DNA of 64,000 nt from Janthinobacterium sp. 1_2014MBL_MicDiv (GTDB lineage Bacteria; Pseudomonadota; Gammaproteobacteria; Burkholderiales; Burkholderiaceae_D). Of the stretch, positions 52,550 to 60,797 are shown in pieces. A program made the position numbers and the translations under genes. Location: assembly GCF_001865675.1 (NCBI RefSeq), contig NZ_CP011319.1:6386001-6450000 (forward strand), given 5' to 3'. The notes below the pieces were generated by a model that saw only the letters and a program-made list of their open reading frames with translations, was not told the origin of the DNA and made no database searches. The number at the start of each line of letters is the position of its first letter. Positions within the stretch are counted from its first letter, which is position 1.

Positions 52550-53710
52550 GACTTTGAATGATTGTTGTTCCAGGGTGACCTTGCTGCCCTGTTCCTGCAA
52601 GAGCGCCGCCTCGGCTAAGGCCTGGGCGCGCGCTTCTTCCGCCGCCTGTTCGGCTTTCTCGAAGGCATCGTGGCGCGCCTGTAAGGCCGCCCGGGCGCGC
52701 ACGAAGACGATCTTGATGGCCGCCATCACGGGCACGGACAGGAAGATGCCCACCACGCCGCCGAGCTGGTCGCCGGCCAGCAAGCCGACGATCACCATCA
52801 GCGGGCTCACTTCCACGCCTTCGCTCATCAGATACGGGTTGACCACGTAATCCTGGAACAGGCGGTAGGCGGCGATAAAGCCGATCAGCCAGAACACGTG
52901 CTCGTAGCCGCTGAAACCGGCCACGACGACGGCGATGATGGCGGCCGCCAGCGGGCCGGCAAACGGGATGAATTCCAGCAAGGCAGCGGCGCCGGCCAGC
53001 AACAGGCCGTATGGCACGCCCATCAGCGAAAAGGCGATGCTGTAGGACACGAAGGTGGCGATCGACAGCAGCAGCAGGGCGCGCACATAGCGCGACAGCA
53101 GCACATCGAGGTCGTCGATGATGGCGCCCCACAGTTTCTTGTTCGGGCGGTTCAGCAGCGAGAGCAAGCCATCGCGCATGTCCGGGCCTTCCTTGATCAG
53201 CAAAAAGCTCAGCACGGGCACCAGCACCAGATAGATCAGGTTGCTGGCCGCGTGCATCACGCCCAGGCTGATTTCCTTCGCCAGCGGCATCGCCTGCCCC
53301 GTACCGCTGCTCAGCTGCTCCTGCATGAAGGACAAAATGCGGGCGCGCAACGGTTCCATGAACTCGGGCAGCGGGATGCGTTCGGCAAAGTTATTGCCTT
53401 TGAGCAGAGTCGGCAATTGTGCGCTGAGCTTGGTAGCCTCTTCCTCGATGCGGGCGCCGAAAATCGAGCCCAAAATGGCCACCAGCAATACCACCACGAG
53501 GAAGACGATGCCGATGGCGGCCGTGCGCGGCAAGCGCTTCGGGCCATGGCGCTCCAGCAGCTCGATCAGCGGATACACGAGGTAGCTGAAAAAAATCGCA
53601 AACACCACCACGATCAGGGTCGACGACACCTGGTAGGTGATGAACAGCAAGAGGAGGATGAGGAAGGCCGTCCACACCATCTTGGCGACGCGCAAGTTAA
53701 AACCGAACAT
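52538..53710 (-). CDS. AI-2E/PerM-family permease
   Basis: A 390-residue inner-membrane protein with about eight helices arranged as in the AI-2 exporter-like/PerM superfamily. Two helices open the protein, followed by a polar periplasmic region (about 85-150), then a helical core with GVPYGLLLAGAAALLEFIPFAGP and PLMVIVGLLAGDQLGGVVGIFLSVP, the family hallmark. A charged Ala/Glu-rich C-terminal helix follows. The substrate is unknown; some members act as Na+/H+ antiporters. Its last codons and stop (KVNNT) are encoded by the terminal repeat of palindromic element copy 3. Confidence 0.9.
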   Translation of the reverse strand: MFGFNLRVAKMVWTAFLILLLLFITYQVSSTLIVVVFAIFFSYLVYPLIELLERHGPKRLPRTAAIGIVFLVVVLLVAILGSIFGARIEEEATKLSAQLPTLLKGNNFAERIPLPEFMEPLRARILSFMQEQLSSGTGQAMPLAKEISLGVMHAASNLIYLVLVPVLSFLLIKEGPDMRDGLLSLLNRPNKKLWGAIIDDLDVLLSRYVRALLLLSIATFVSYSIAFSLMGVPYGLLLAGAAALLEFIPFAGPLAAAIIAVVVAGFSGYEHVFWLIGFIAAYRLFQDYVVNPYLMSEGVEVSPLMVIVGLLAGDQLGGVVGIFLSVPVMAAIKIVFVRARAALQARHDAFEKAEQAAEEARAQALAEAALLQEQGSKVTLEQQSFKVNNT

Positions 53711-53882
53711 AGGAGTTCCTTCAGACAGAATGCTACTCAAGCGTGGCTTTGCTTGATGGGGGAGGTGGGCAGGGCAGGGATCGGGCAGCGCCGCACGGTG
53801 GGAAATCATACCGCAAAATGCCAAAATGCCATGTTCCTGTGCGCGATGGCAATGCTTTCCGCTGTCCGTACCCGCCGCCGGC

Positions 53883-54917
53883 CTATTTTCCGCGCCAGCT
53901 GGCCACAGTGATGAAGACGCCGTTCTCCTTGTCCGGTTCGCGCAGGGTCACCGTGTAGCGGCCGCTGGTGTCGTTGCCGCTGAACACCACTTTTTCGTCA
54001 TGGCCCTGCACGTGCGCGCCCTTGGCCAGCCTGGCGTAGGTGTTGAGCACCCAGTGGAAATCGGCATAGCTGCGCACGGTGATGTCGGCGTCGGGCACGG
54101 CCTCGTCACCGGCTGCGGCAGCCTCCGTGGGCGTGCGCATGGGCAAACCGGCCAGGCTTGCCGGGGCGACGATCTTGCCGCCGCTGGAGCTGCTGTTGAA
54201 CTCGGCGGCTGGCAGCAGCAAATGCAGCAGGCTGGCGGGAAAGCCGGGCGGCACGTCGCGTGGCTCCCAGCCGGGCTGGCCGGGGCGCGTGGTGATGTAT
54301 TCCACCGCAGCAATCATTTGCCGTGGTTCCCCTGCGGCTTGGGCCTGGGCCAGCATGGGCGGCAACTGTCGCGCCCACACCAGCAGCGGTGCGGCCATGT
54401 CATCCTCCGCACCCGGCGGCACGAACAGCGTCAGCACGGCGTGCGTGGATGGCAGGCAGGCGGGCGCCGCATTGCCGGTATCGGCCTGGCAATGCCCGTT
54501 GACCAAGCCCAGCGCCAACAGCTTGCGTTGCGGGTCGAACAGCATGGCGGCGCGCTGCGCGCCGAGCGCGCCGGGATTGATGGATGCCAGCACCGAACGC
54601 CCGTCGGGCAGCATGGTGCGCTGGATATCATGCAAGGAACGCATGCTGTCGAGCACCTGCAGCGCGATCAGGGTATCGCCCTGCGTATAGTTGCCGCGCG
54701 CATAGCCGAGCAGTTTGAAGACGTCGGCGCGGATCTCGGGATGCGCGTTCAGCGGCAGCGGCGGCGATGGCACGGGCACGGTGGCGGCCACGAAGGCGGC
54801 ATCCTCGGCCGCCTGCGCCAGCGCCAGCGCAGGCGAGCCCAGGGCGGCGCACAGCGACAGCAGAGCAATGATGGTGTTTACGGGGGCGTTCAATGGCGGT
54901 CCTTGTCGAGTCGCCAT
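53883..54917 (-). CDS. Exported protein of unknown function
   Basis: A 344-residue protein, probably periplasmic: NTIIALLSLCAALGSPALALAQA forms a signal peptide from the ATG at 54917. The mature part has a conserved-looking GHDEKVVFSGNDTSGRYTVTLRE end, and a helical middle with two cysteines (GHCQADTGNAAPAC). The family is not recognised. The start is uncertain because no good ribosome-binding site precedes it and the frame is open to 55139. Confidence 0.6.
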   Translation of the reverse strand: MATRQGPPLNAPVNTIIALLSLCAALGSPALALAQAAEDAAFVAATVPVPSPPLPLNAHPEIRADVFKLLGYARGNYTQGDTLIALQVLDSMRSLHDIQRTMLPDGRSVLASINPGALGAQRAAMLFDPQRKLLALGLVNGHCQADTGNAAPACLPSTHAVLTLFVPPGAEDDMAAPLLVWARQLPPMLAQAQAAGEPRQMIAAVEYITTRPGQPGWEPRDVPPGFPASLLHLLLPAAEFNSSSSGGKIVAPASLAGLPMRTPTEAAAAGDEAVPDADITVRSYADFHWVLNTYARLAKGAHVQGHDEKVVFSGNDTSGRYTVTLREPDKENGVFITVASWRGK

Positions 54918-55017
54918 GCTGGTCCGTGTGCCGGCATGCGCGCGGCGCGATCTTAGCATTTCAGGAATGAAATGCTTTCTGCTAAGCTTGGCTATTGAAT
55001 CACCGTCCCGCGTTGCC

Positions 55018-55377
55018 ATGGCCCAGATCACCATCTCTTGCAGTATTCCCGTCCCCGATGACGATGTTGCCGACGTTAGCGAATTCCTGCACAAGCTCGT
55101 GGGCAGGTCGCGCGTCAGCACGGCCAGGATGTTGCGCATGGGGGAGACTGGTTGTTTCTATACCTGTCCTTTGTATACGGACGAGCACGTGAAGCTCAGC
55201 CGCTTGATCCGCCGCATGCTGGCGTTCTTTGAGGCCAAGGCGATTCCTTTGACCATCCTCAAGATCGGCGCCCAGGACAGCTGGTATGAGGTCGATCCCG
55301 AGCGGCGCGATCCGTGGAAGATTTCACCGCAAGCCTTGCTGGCGCTGCTCGATGCCACGCCGGACGGCGGCGCCTAG
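55018..55377 (+). CDS. Small protein of unknown function
   Basis: A 119-residue soluble protein of mixed alpha/beta character with two cysteines (MGETGCFYTCPLYTDEH). I do not recognise it. MAQITISCS at 55018 is taken as the start; an in-frame ATG at 54967 with an AGGA close by is the alternative. It overlaps the convergent diguanylate cyclase gene by 4 nt at the stops. Confidence 0.6.
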   Translation: MAQITISCSIPVPDDDVADVSEFLHKLVGRSRVSTARMLRMGETGCFYTCPLYTDEHVKLSRLIRRMLAFFEAKAIPLTILKIGAQDSWYEVDPERRDPWKISPQALLALLDATPDGGA

Positions 55378-56435
55378 GCAGCGTTCAGCACGTAGCGGTT
55401 CTTGCCATTCTTCTTGGCCAGGTACAGCGATTCGTCGGCGCGCCGGTAGCTGTGCGACAAGTCGACTTCCTTGAGCAGCTCGGCGACGCCGATGCTCACG
55501 GACACCTTGCGCTCGGGTACGAAGGCCGCCTCGACGCTGTCGACCAGTTGCGCGGCAAAGGCGCAGGCCGCATTCTTTTCCCCCTGGTAAATGACGGCGA
55601 ACTCCTCGCCGCCGAGTCGGCCGCACAAGTGCTCGCCGGACAGTTCCGCGATCACGCCGGCGATCTTTTTCAGCACTTCATCGCCCACGTCGTGGCCGTA
55701 CACATCGTTGATCTGCTTGAAGTCGTCGATGTCGATCATCAGGAAGTACGCGGGCGTGCGCGCCGTATGCTGCAACACGCGTGCGCTTTGCGTAAACATG
55801 CGGCGGTTGTTGAGCCCGGTCAAGCCATCCTTGTAGGCCATCGTCGCCAGTTCGCGCTGGGACCGGTAGTTGTGGATGCGCAAGACGAGAAAATAGATAT
55901 TCAGCGCCAGGCCGATGATCACGCTGATGGTGACGGCCAGCACGGGCCAATGCTGGTCAGCCTGGCCCGCATGCACGGGAAACTGCCCCAACCCCAGCAT
56001 GGCCCACACGCACAGCGATACGCCCAGGTAATACGCGATGCCGCTGAAGATGGGCGCCGTCGTCAGGGTGATCATCACGCCCAGCGGCAGCACCCAGAAG
56101 GCGGGGTCTTCCGTGCCCAGCATCAGCACGCGAAAGCCGAAACTGATGAACAGCACGCTGATGGTGCCGCTGACGATGATGGCTTGCAGCGACTTCGCAT
56201 ACCTGGTCAGTACCAGGCCGATCAGCATGCCCGTCCCGGCCAGCGCCGCGTTCGCGTAATCGAGCGAAGCGCGGTGCTGCGTGACGCTGAAGGTGACGAT
56301 CCAGCAAGCCAGGCCAAAGGTCAGGATGGCTATCGAAATGAAATGCAGTTCCCTGAAAAAGCGTTGCTGTTGCTCCTGTTCTCCTGAAAAGAACAGGTAA
56401 TAGAAGGCAGGCGACAGGCTGCGCGTAGTCCACAT
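55374..56435 (-). CDS. Membrane diguanylate cyclase (GGDEF)
   Basis: A 353-residue protein. Six hydrophobic helices (about 33-185) resemble a multi-helix membrane sensor (MASE-like), and a C-terminal GGDEF domain makes cyclic-di-GMP from two GTP. The active loop is GGEEF at 275-279, with the metal-binding DIDDFK near 235-240 and the DGLTGLNNRR start at 203-212. The product-inhibition I-site (RxxD five residues before GGEEF) is absent; SGEH is there instead. The start is uncertain, since no clear ribosome-binding site precedes ATG 56435. Confidence 0.9.
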   Translation of the reverse strand: MWTTRSLSPAFYYLFFSGEQEQQQRFFRELHFISIAILTFGLACWIVTFSVTQHRASLDYANAALAGTGMLIGLVLTRYAKSLQAIIVSGTISVLFISFGFRVLMLGTEDPAFWVLPLGVMITLTTAPIFSGIAYYLGVSLCVWAMLGLGQFPVHAGQADQHWPVLAVTISVIIGLALNIYFLVLRIHNYRSQRELATMAYKDGLTGLNNRRMFTQSARVLQHTARTPAYFLMIDIDDFKQINDVYGHDVGDEVLKKIAGVIAELSGEHLCGRLGGEEFAVIYQGEKNAACAFAAQLVDSVEAAFVPERKVSVSIGVAELLKEVDLSHSYRRADESLYLAKKNGKNRYVLNAA

Positions 56436-56642
56436 TGCATTCGTCCAGGCAGACAACAAGCCTTGCGGCAGGGGCGCCTCCCGGCAACGGCAGGCGACAT
56501 GGTGCGCGCGCAAAATTAGTTGCGCTCAGGAACTAGTGTACTGGTTTCTTTGGGGAAATGGTGGGCTGGGTGAGGAATTCGACGGCGACTGTCCTGCCGC
56601 CGCCACATCGACATACCGCGGCGCGGCAAGCGCGCATCGCCG

Positions 56643-57569
56643 TCACAGTTCGCGCGACAGCACCTGGCCGACCAGGTCCTTGCCAAAGCTGTGATGTGCT
56701 TCTTCCTCGACCAGCTGGAAGCCGGCCTTGTCGTAAATCCGGCGCGCATCGGTGAGGATGCTGTTGGTCCACAACACCATTTTCTTGTAGCCAACCTGGC
56801 GGCTGAAGCGCAGGCATTCATCGACCAGGCGGCTGCCGATGCCCAGGCCGCGCGCGCCGGGATCGACATACAGCAGGCGCAGCTTTGCCGTTGCTTCATC
56901 CTGGCGCACGATGAAGACGGAACCGATCACCTTGCCGTCCTTTTCGGCAATCCAGCAGCGTTCGACGGCCGGATCGAATTCCCGCACGAACTTGGCGAGG
57001 ATGTCGGCGACGAGGCCCTCGTACTCGTTGTTCCAGCCATATTCCTGTGCATACAGCACGGCTTGCCGGTGGATGATCCAGCCCATGTCGCCCGGCTGCG
57101 GATTGCGCAGGAGATAGCTTGAGCTTGGCGATGCGGCGCCCAGCAGGCGCTGGATCTGGCCCATGGCCTCGACCAGCGCCTGCTGCGCCGTGGGCGGCAG
57201 GCGCTCGAGCATGGCCGCCACTTCGCGCCGCGACGCATCGACCAGCGGGGCGAGGGTGCGCTGGCCCTGTTCGGTCAGCTGCAATTGGGCCGCGCGCGCA
57301 TCGGTGGGCGAGCGCGTTTTCGCGATCAACCCCTGTTTTTCGAAGCCGGCAATGACACGGCTCAGGTAGCCGGCGTTCAAGCCCAGCTCGCGGCACAGGT
57401 CCGCGCTGGTCAGTTGCTCCCGGTGCGCCAGTTCATACAGGATGCGCACTTCCGTTAGCGAAAACGCGCTGTCGAGCAAGTGCTCGTGTAGCACGCCGAT
57501 CTGGTGCGTATAGAAACGGTTGAAACGACGCACGATCTCCGTACGCTCGCCGAGTAGGTCTGTGTGCAT
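56643..57569 (-). CDS. MarR-type regulator fused to GNAT acetyltransferase
   Basis: A 308-residue two-domain protein. The MarR winged helix (1 to about 140) contains LTEVRILYELAHREQLTSADLCRELGLNAGYLSRVIAGFEKQGL (in parts) and the DARAAQLQLTEQG wing. The GNAT domain (about 155-308) carries the acetyl-CoA loop RGLGIGSRLVDE. MarR-GNAT fusions are known in many proteobacteria, and the regulated step is rarely identified. A pair of 16-bp direct repeats lies just upstream of its start and is probably its own operator. Confidence 0.92.
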   Translation of the reverse strand: MHTDLLGERTEIVRRFNRFYTHQIGVLHEHLLDSAFSLTEVRILYELAHREQLTSADLCRELGLNAGYLSRVIAGFEKQGLIAKTRSPTDARAAQLQLTEQGQRTLAPLVDASRREVAAMLERLPPTAQQALVEAMGQIQRLLGAASPSSSYLLRNPQPGDMGWIIHRQAVLYAQEYGWNNEYEGLVADILAKFVREFDPAVERCWIAEKDGKVIGSVFIVRQDEATAKLRLLYVDPGARGLGIGSRLVDECLRFSRQVGYKKMVLWTNSILTDARRIYDKAGFQLVEEEAHHSFGKDLVGQVLSREL

Positions 57570-57582
57570 GGGCTGGCTCCAG

Positions 57583-57619
57583 TTGCTTGCTTATGGCAGA
57601 TTATTGCTTGCTTTTGGCA
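57583..57619. promoter_or_regulatory. Candidate operator of the MarR-GNAT gene
   Basis: TTGCTTGCTTATGGCA at 57583-57598 and TTGCTTGCTTTTGGCA at 57604-57619 differ at one base and are 21 bp apart, two helical turns. Each has TTGC/GGCA half-sites typical of MarR operators. They begin 14 bp upstream of the start, so binding would block transcription (autoregulation, inferred). Confidence 0.6.
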
Positions 57620-57686
57620 ACTATGTCAATGCAGTGTATGCCGGGGGGCGATGGACCGGAGCCGAGGACTACGACATCCATAAATA

Positions 57687-57713
57687 AAAGGCCAAGCGGT
57701 GATGGCTGGCCTT
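57687..57713 (-). terminator. Terminator-like hairpin after tRNA fragment A
   Basis: The minus strand reads AAAGGCCA, a 12-nt loop region, TGGCCTTT, then TATTTA. It lies 16 nt past the CCA end of tRNA-like fragment A, where a tRNA gene terminator would be expected. Between this and 58065 only the tRNA-like fragment and a promoter-like A/T-rich stretch (around 57995-58020) are seen. Confidence 0.55.
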
Positions 57714-57722
57714 TCGCCAGGC

Positions 57723-57790
57723 ATGTGCTTGGCGGCCCGGCCCGGGGCGGAACCGGACCGGCGACACAAGGATCTTCAAGACGAGTGCCT
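57723..57790 (-). pseudogene. tRNA 3'-half remnant A (tRNA-Phe-like)
   Basis: The minus strand reads from an anticodon-loop-like TTGAAGATCCTTGTGTCG through a T-arm-like segment to CCCCGGGCC-GGGCC-GCCA. A duplicated GGGCC is inserted before the CCA. The 5' half of the tRNA is missing. It matches fragment B downstream, including the flanking ATGTGC-TGG-GGCCCGG on the CCA side. Confidence 0.6.
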
Positions 57791-58064
57791 TACCCGCGTG
57801 AGCGCGGCGATTGCGCAAGAAAAGGTCGGGAACAGTCCGGAACATTAGCGTGGCAGGCAATCAGCGGCAGTGTGGACAAGGCAGCTCTTATCGGTAGCGT
57901 GACGGACCGGCCATCTTGTCGCAGCATCGCCGCCGGCGCAATGCGGCGCACCGCGCGTCCATAGCCGGGACATGCTAAACATGGAATGTTTTCTTTCGGA
58001 AATTAATGTGTAATAATTTGCACCCCCTCCGCAGTTCAGTCGCCTCCACGAGAAAGGAAGTTCG

Positions 58065-59366
58065 ATGACCGTTGTCGCTCCGCACCAGTTGATTTTGTTT
58101 GGACCGCCCGGCACCAGCAAGAGTTACACGGCCAAGCATGTGAAGGTGAAGGATCTGGAGGCACAACTGGTACCTGTCGCATTTCACCCCGAGTTCTCCT
58201 ACGGCGAGTTCGTGGCGCGGCTGTTGCCGATGAGCGTGGACGGAAAAATCCATTACAAGGTGCATGCAGGACCGTTCCTGCGCGCGCTGGCGCTGGCCTA
58301 TGCGGATGGCGAACGCAATGTCGTGCTGCTGATCGACGAAATCAACCGTGGCAATTGCGCCGAGATTTTCGGCGATACCTTCCAGTTACTCGACCGCGAT
58401 GATGATGGCCGCTCGTGCTATGAGATCGTGGTCTCGGAACTGACCATTGGCGCCTTGCGCCAGGAGCTCGACGCACTGGGGCACGATAATGGCAAGTGGA
58501 GCGCGCCGCTCAAGCAGTTGATGGCGGCCCGGCAGCTCAAGCTGCCCGCTAACCTCTACCTGATCGGCACGATGAATACCAGTGACGAGTCGATCTATTT
58601 CATGGACAGCGCATTCAAGCGCCGCTGGAATTTTGAATTCCTGTCCTGCGGCTTTGACGACGTGCCGGCCGAGCAGCGTGACGCGCGGCTGTTCGGGCCT
58701 CATAGCATGTACACACTCAAGCAGTTTGTGGATGCGCTGAACAGGTTCATTGTGGAGAATTGCAGCGCGCCGAAGCTTGACGACAAGCTGGTCGGCCCCT
58801 GGTTCATCAAGGCCCAGAAAGCGCCGCTCGATTGCAGTGCCGATCTGGCGCAGTTAAAGGAAATGGCGCCGCAGGTGGCCATCTACAACTATGGCGCTGA
58901 CCATAGCCGAAAATTTGAACAGGCACTGCTGGCGTTCGCCGCCAAGATGGGCGGCGCGATGCAACAGAAAGTACATGACCTGGCGGGCTACCAGCCTAGC
59001 CAGGGCCCCAGCGTATTGAAGAAGATCGCGGCCGATCCGGTATCGCATTACTACAAGTCCAAGTCGCGCAAAAACTTCGAACCGTCGTCCGACGGCCCGG
59101 TCCTGATCGAGGACTTCGTGATAGCACTGGAGTCATGCATCGCCGAACAGCAGCTGGCGCCGCGTATCGCCAAAGGCGACGTGGTCGGCAAGCTGTTCCT
59201 GTACCTATGGGATAACGTCTTCGACCGCGACAAGACGCCGCTCTGCAAGCGGCTCAATCTGGAGCGTAACGCGATGCGGACCTTCGGCCAGTTTGTTGCT
59301 CATGCAGATGACTTCATCGCGCGGCTCTGCAATCCGCCGCCGGACACCGCTGCCGCGAAGGGCTAA
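58065..59366 (+). CDS. McrB-like AAA+ GTPase (restriction)
   Basis: A 433-residue motor subunit of a McrBC/LlaJI-type restriction system. The nucleotide loop GPPGTSKS is at 13-20. Walker B with the McrB hallmark, LLIDEINRGN, is at 88-97. The GTP-specificity signature MNTSD is at 170-174 (N171, D174), and MDSAFKRRWNFEF at 180-192 matches the McrB arginine-finger segment. There is no separate N-terminal DNA-binding domain; a C-terminal region of about 240 residues is unassigned and may replace it. AAGGAAG upstream is a good ribosome-binding site. The nuclease gene follows 2 nt after the stop. No methyltransferase is present, which favours a type IV role. Confidence 0.85.
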   Translation: MTVVAPHQLILFGPPGTSKSYTAKHVKVKDLEAQLVPVAFHPEFSYGEFVARLLPMSVDGKIHYKVHAGPFLRALALAYADGERNVVLLIDEINRGNCAEIFGDTFQLLDRDDDGRSCYEIVVSELTIGALRQELDALGHDNGKWSAPLKQLMAARQLKLPANLYLIGTMNTSDESIYFMDSAFKRRWNFEFLSCGFDDVPAEQRDARLFGPHSMYTLKQFVDALNRFIVENCSAPKLDDKLVGPWFIKAQKAPLDCSADLAQLKEMAPQVAIYNYGADHSRKFEQALLAFAAKMGGAMQQKVHDLAGYQPSQGPSVLKKIAADPVSHYYKSKSRKNFEPSSDGPVLIEDFVIALESCIAEQQLAPRIAKGDVVGKLFLYLWDNVFDRDKTPLCKRLNLERNAMRTFGQFVAHADDFIARLCNPPPDTAAAKG

Positions 59367-59368
59367 CC

Positions 59369-60694
59369 ATGCTACTGCCATCCACATTAGCTGTGGTTGA
59401 GAGTGAGAAGATGATCGGATTGCAGCGGCTGGACGGTGTGCTGCACCTGCATGTGCCAAAGGGCATGGCCGGTATGGCGCCGGCCGCGGCGCTGGCCTTG
59501 TTGTACAAGGCGTTGGTGGTCTTTCGCGGCACGCAGCGTGCATTGGAGCGGCTGGATGCACTGGATGGCGTGGAGGCCGTGCCGCAGGCCGGTGCGGATG
59601 TCGGCGCTGACAGCTTTACTTTCCGCGACGCGCTGGCGCTGGACACGCTGTTCGAGCACACCGATCCGATGCGTCTACTTGGCCTGAGCGAGACGCGGGC
59701 GAGCACTCACCGTGACACTCATCTGCATATCGAGCGCAACTGGCACCAGGCCCTGTTCGATGAGGATGGCGCACCCTATCTGGAGCGCGCTGTCGGCCGC
59801 CGGCGAGAACTGCGCTACCAGACCGGCGATATCGTCGGCCTGTACTGCTTCATCGCGGAAGACTTCTATGTACGGTTCCTGCACGAGGATCTGGAAACCG
59901 TCTGGGGCAGCTTTGCCGGCGAAGGCGTGGCGCTGGCCGCCGACTTCCGGCACCGCTACCTGACTCCCGAGGCTTCGCTGTACGCCGGCGAAGCGGCACG
60001 GTGCGAAGAACTTGCCGAGTTGCTGCGCCATATCCTGCAAATGGTGGACCGCAACACGCCGTTCCGTTATGGCGCATACCGGGAGATCCATGAGGCCTTG
60101 TATGGCTATCTGCATGCGGGCATAGATGGTGCGGCCAAAGATGGACTGGTATGGGGCGTCAAGGACTTCTGGGCGGTGTGGGAATCCGCTTGCCTGGTCC
60201 ATGCGCTGGACCGGCAGACCAGCGATATCCTCACCTGTGACATGGAGCACTTGCCGGTCTTGTTGGTGGTGCCGGAGCAGCGGCAAGCCTGGCTGCAGCA
60301 GCGCGCATTGCTGTTTTCCCGCAATGGCATCCATCGTCGTCCGGACCTGGTGCTGGCCGACGTCGATGGCGTCAAGGTCGTCGACTTCAAATACTATGCT
60401 TATATGCGGCAGCGCCGCCGCACTGCCGACGGGGATGACATCGACAAGATAGAGAAGGACTACCTCAGCATGGAAGCCTATGGGCTGCTGCTGCAAAACC
60501 ATTTTCTGCTCAATGCCGACCCGAGGGCCACGACGGTATCGCTGGAATTCTGGCTGCCCGGCAGCGAGGCCGGGCGCCAGCCATCCAGACAGCAGCCGCC
60601 ATGGAACCCGCCGCTCAGTGTGGTGCATCTGCCTGCCGTGGAACTGCTGCGAGGCTATGTGGCGTTATATCCCCGCCTCAGGCAGATGCGCTAG
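59369..60694 (+). CDS. McrC-like PD-(D/E)XK nuclease subunit
   Basis: A 441-residue partner of the upstream GTPase. The N-terminal two-thirds have no recognised fold. The C-terminal third holds a PD-(D/E)XK nuclease core: RPD at 324-326, then VVDFK at 337-341 (D326, D339, K341), with a candidate helix glutamate E272 in WAVWE. That arrangement and the operon partner fit McrC or the R2 subunit of LlaJI-type enzymes. The target, modified or unmodified DNA, cannot be told. The gene ends 39 nt before tRNA-like fragment B. Confidence 0.75.
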   Translation: MLLPSTLAVVESEKMIGLQRLDGVLHLHVPKGMAGMAPAAALALLYKALVVFRGTQRALERLDALDGVEAVPQAGADVGADSFTFRDALALDTLFEHTDPMRLLGLSETRASTHRDTHLHIERNWHQALFDEDGAPYLERAVGRRRELRYQTGDIVGLYCFIAEDFYVRFLHEDLETVWGSFAGEGVALAADFRHRYLTPEASLYAGEAARCEELAELLRHILQMVDRNTPFRYGAYREIHEALYGYLHAGIDGAAKDGLVWGVKDFWAVWESACLVHALDRQTSDILTCDMEHLPVLLVVPEQRQAWLQQRALLFSRNGIHRRPDLVLADVDGVKVVDFKYYAYMRQRRRTADGDDIDKIEKDYLSMEAYGLLLQNHFLLNADPRATTVSLEFWLPGSEAGRQPSRQQPPWNPPLSVVHLPAVELLRGYVALYPRLRQMR

Positions 60695-60732
60695 TCAGGA
60701 CCAGGCCCGGGCGGCTTGGCGTTGTGCTTGGG

Positions 60733-60791
60733 ATGTGCCTGGTGGCCCGGGGCGGAATCGAACCAGCGACACAAGGATTTTCAAAACAAGG
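60733..60791 (-). pseudogene. tRNA 3'-half remnant B (tRNA-Phe-like)
   Basis: The minus strand gives TTGAAAATCCTTGTGTCG, then CTGGTTCGATTCCGCCCC and GGGCCACCA, matching my memory of the betaproteobacterial tRNA-Phe from the anticodon loop to CCA. Upstream bases do not form the other half of the anticodon stem or the D-arm, so this is a 3' fragment. It ends 7 nt before the stop codon of the serine hydrolase gene. Confidence 0.7.
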
Positions 60792-60797
60792 GCCGGC

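Noticed and set aside
57587..57964. A 125-codon plus-strand frame upstream of the McrB-like gene
   Set aside because: It runs through the tRNA-like fragment; such frames are a common artefact of tRNA sequence read on the wrong strand.
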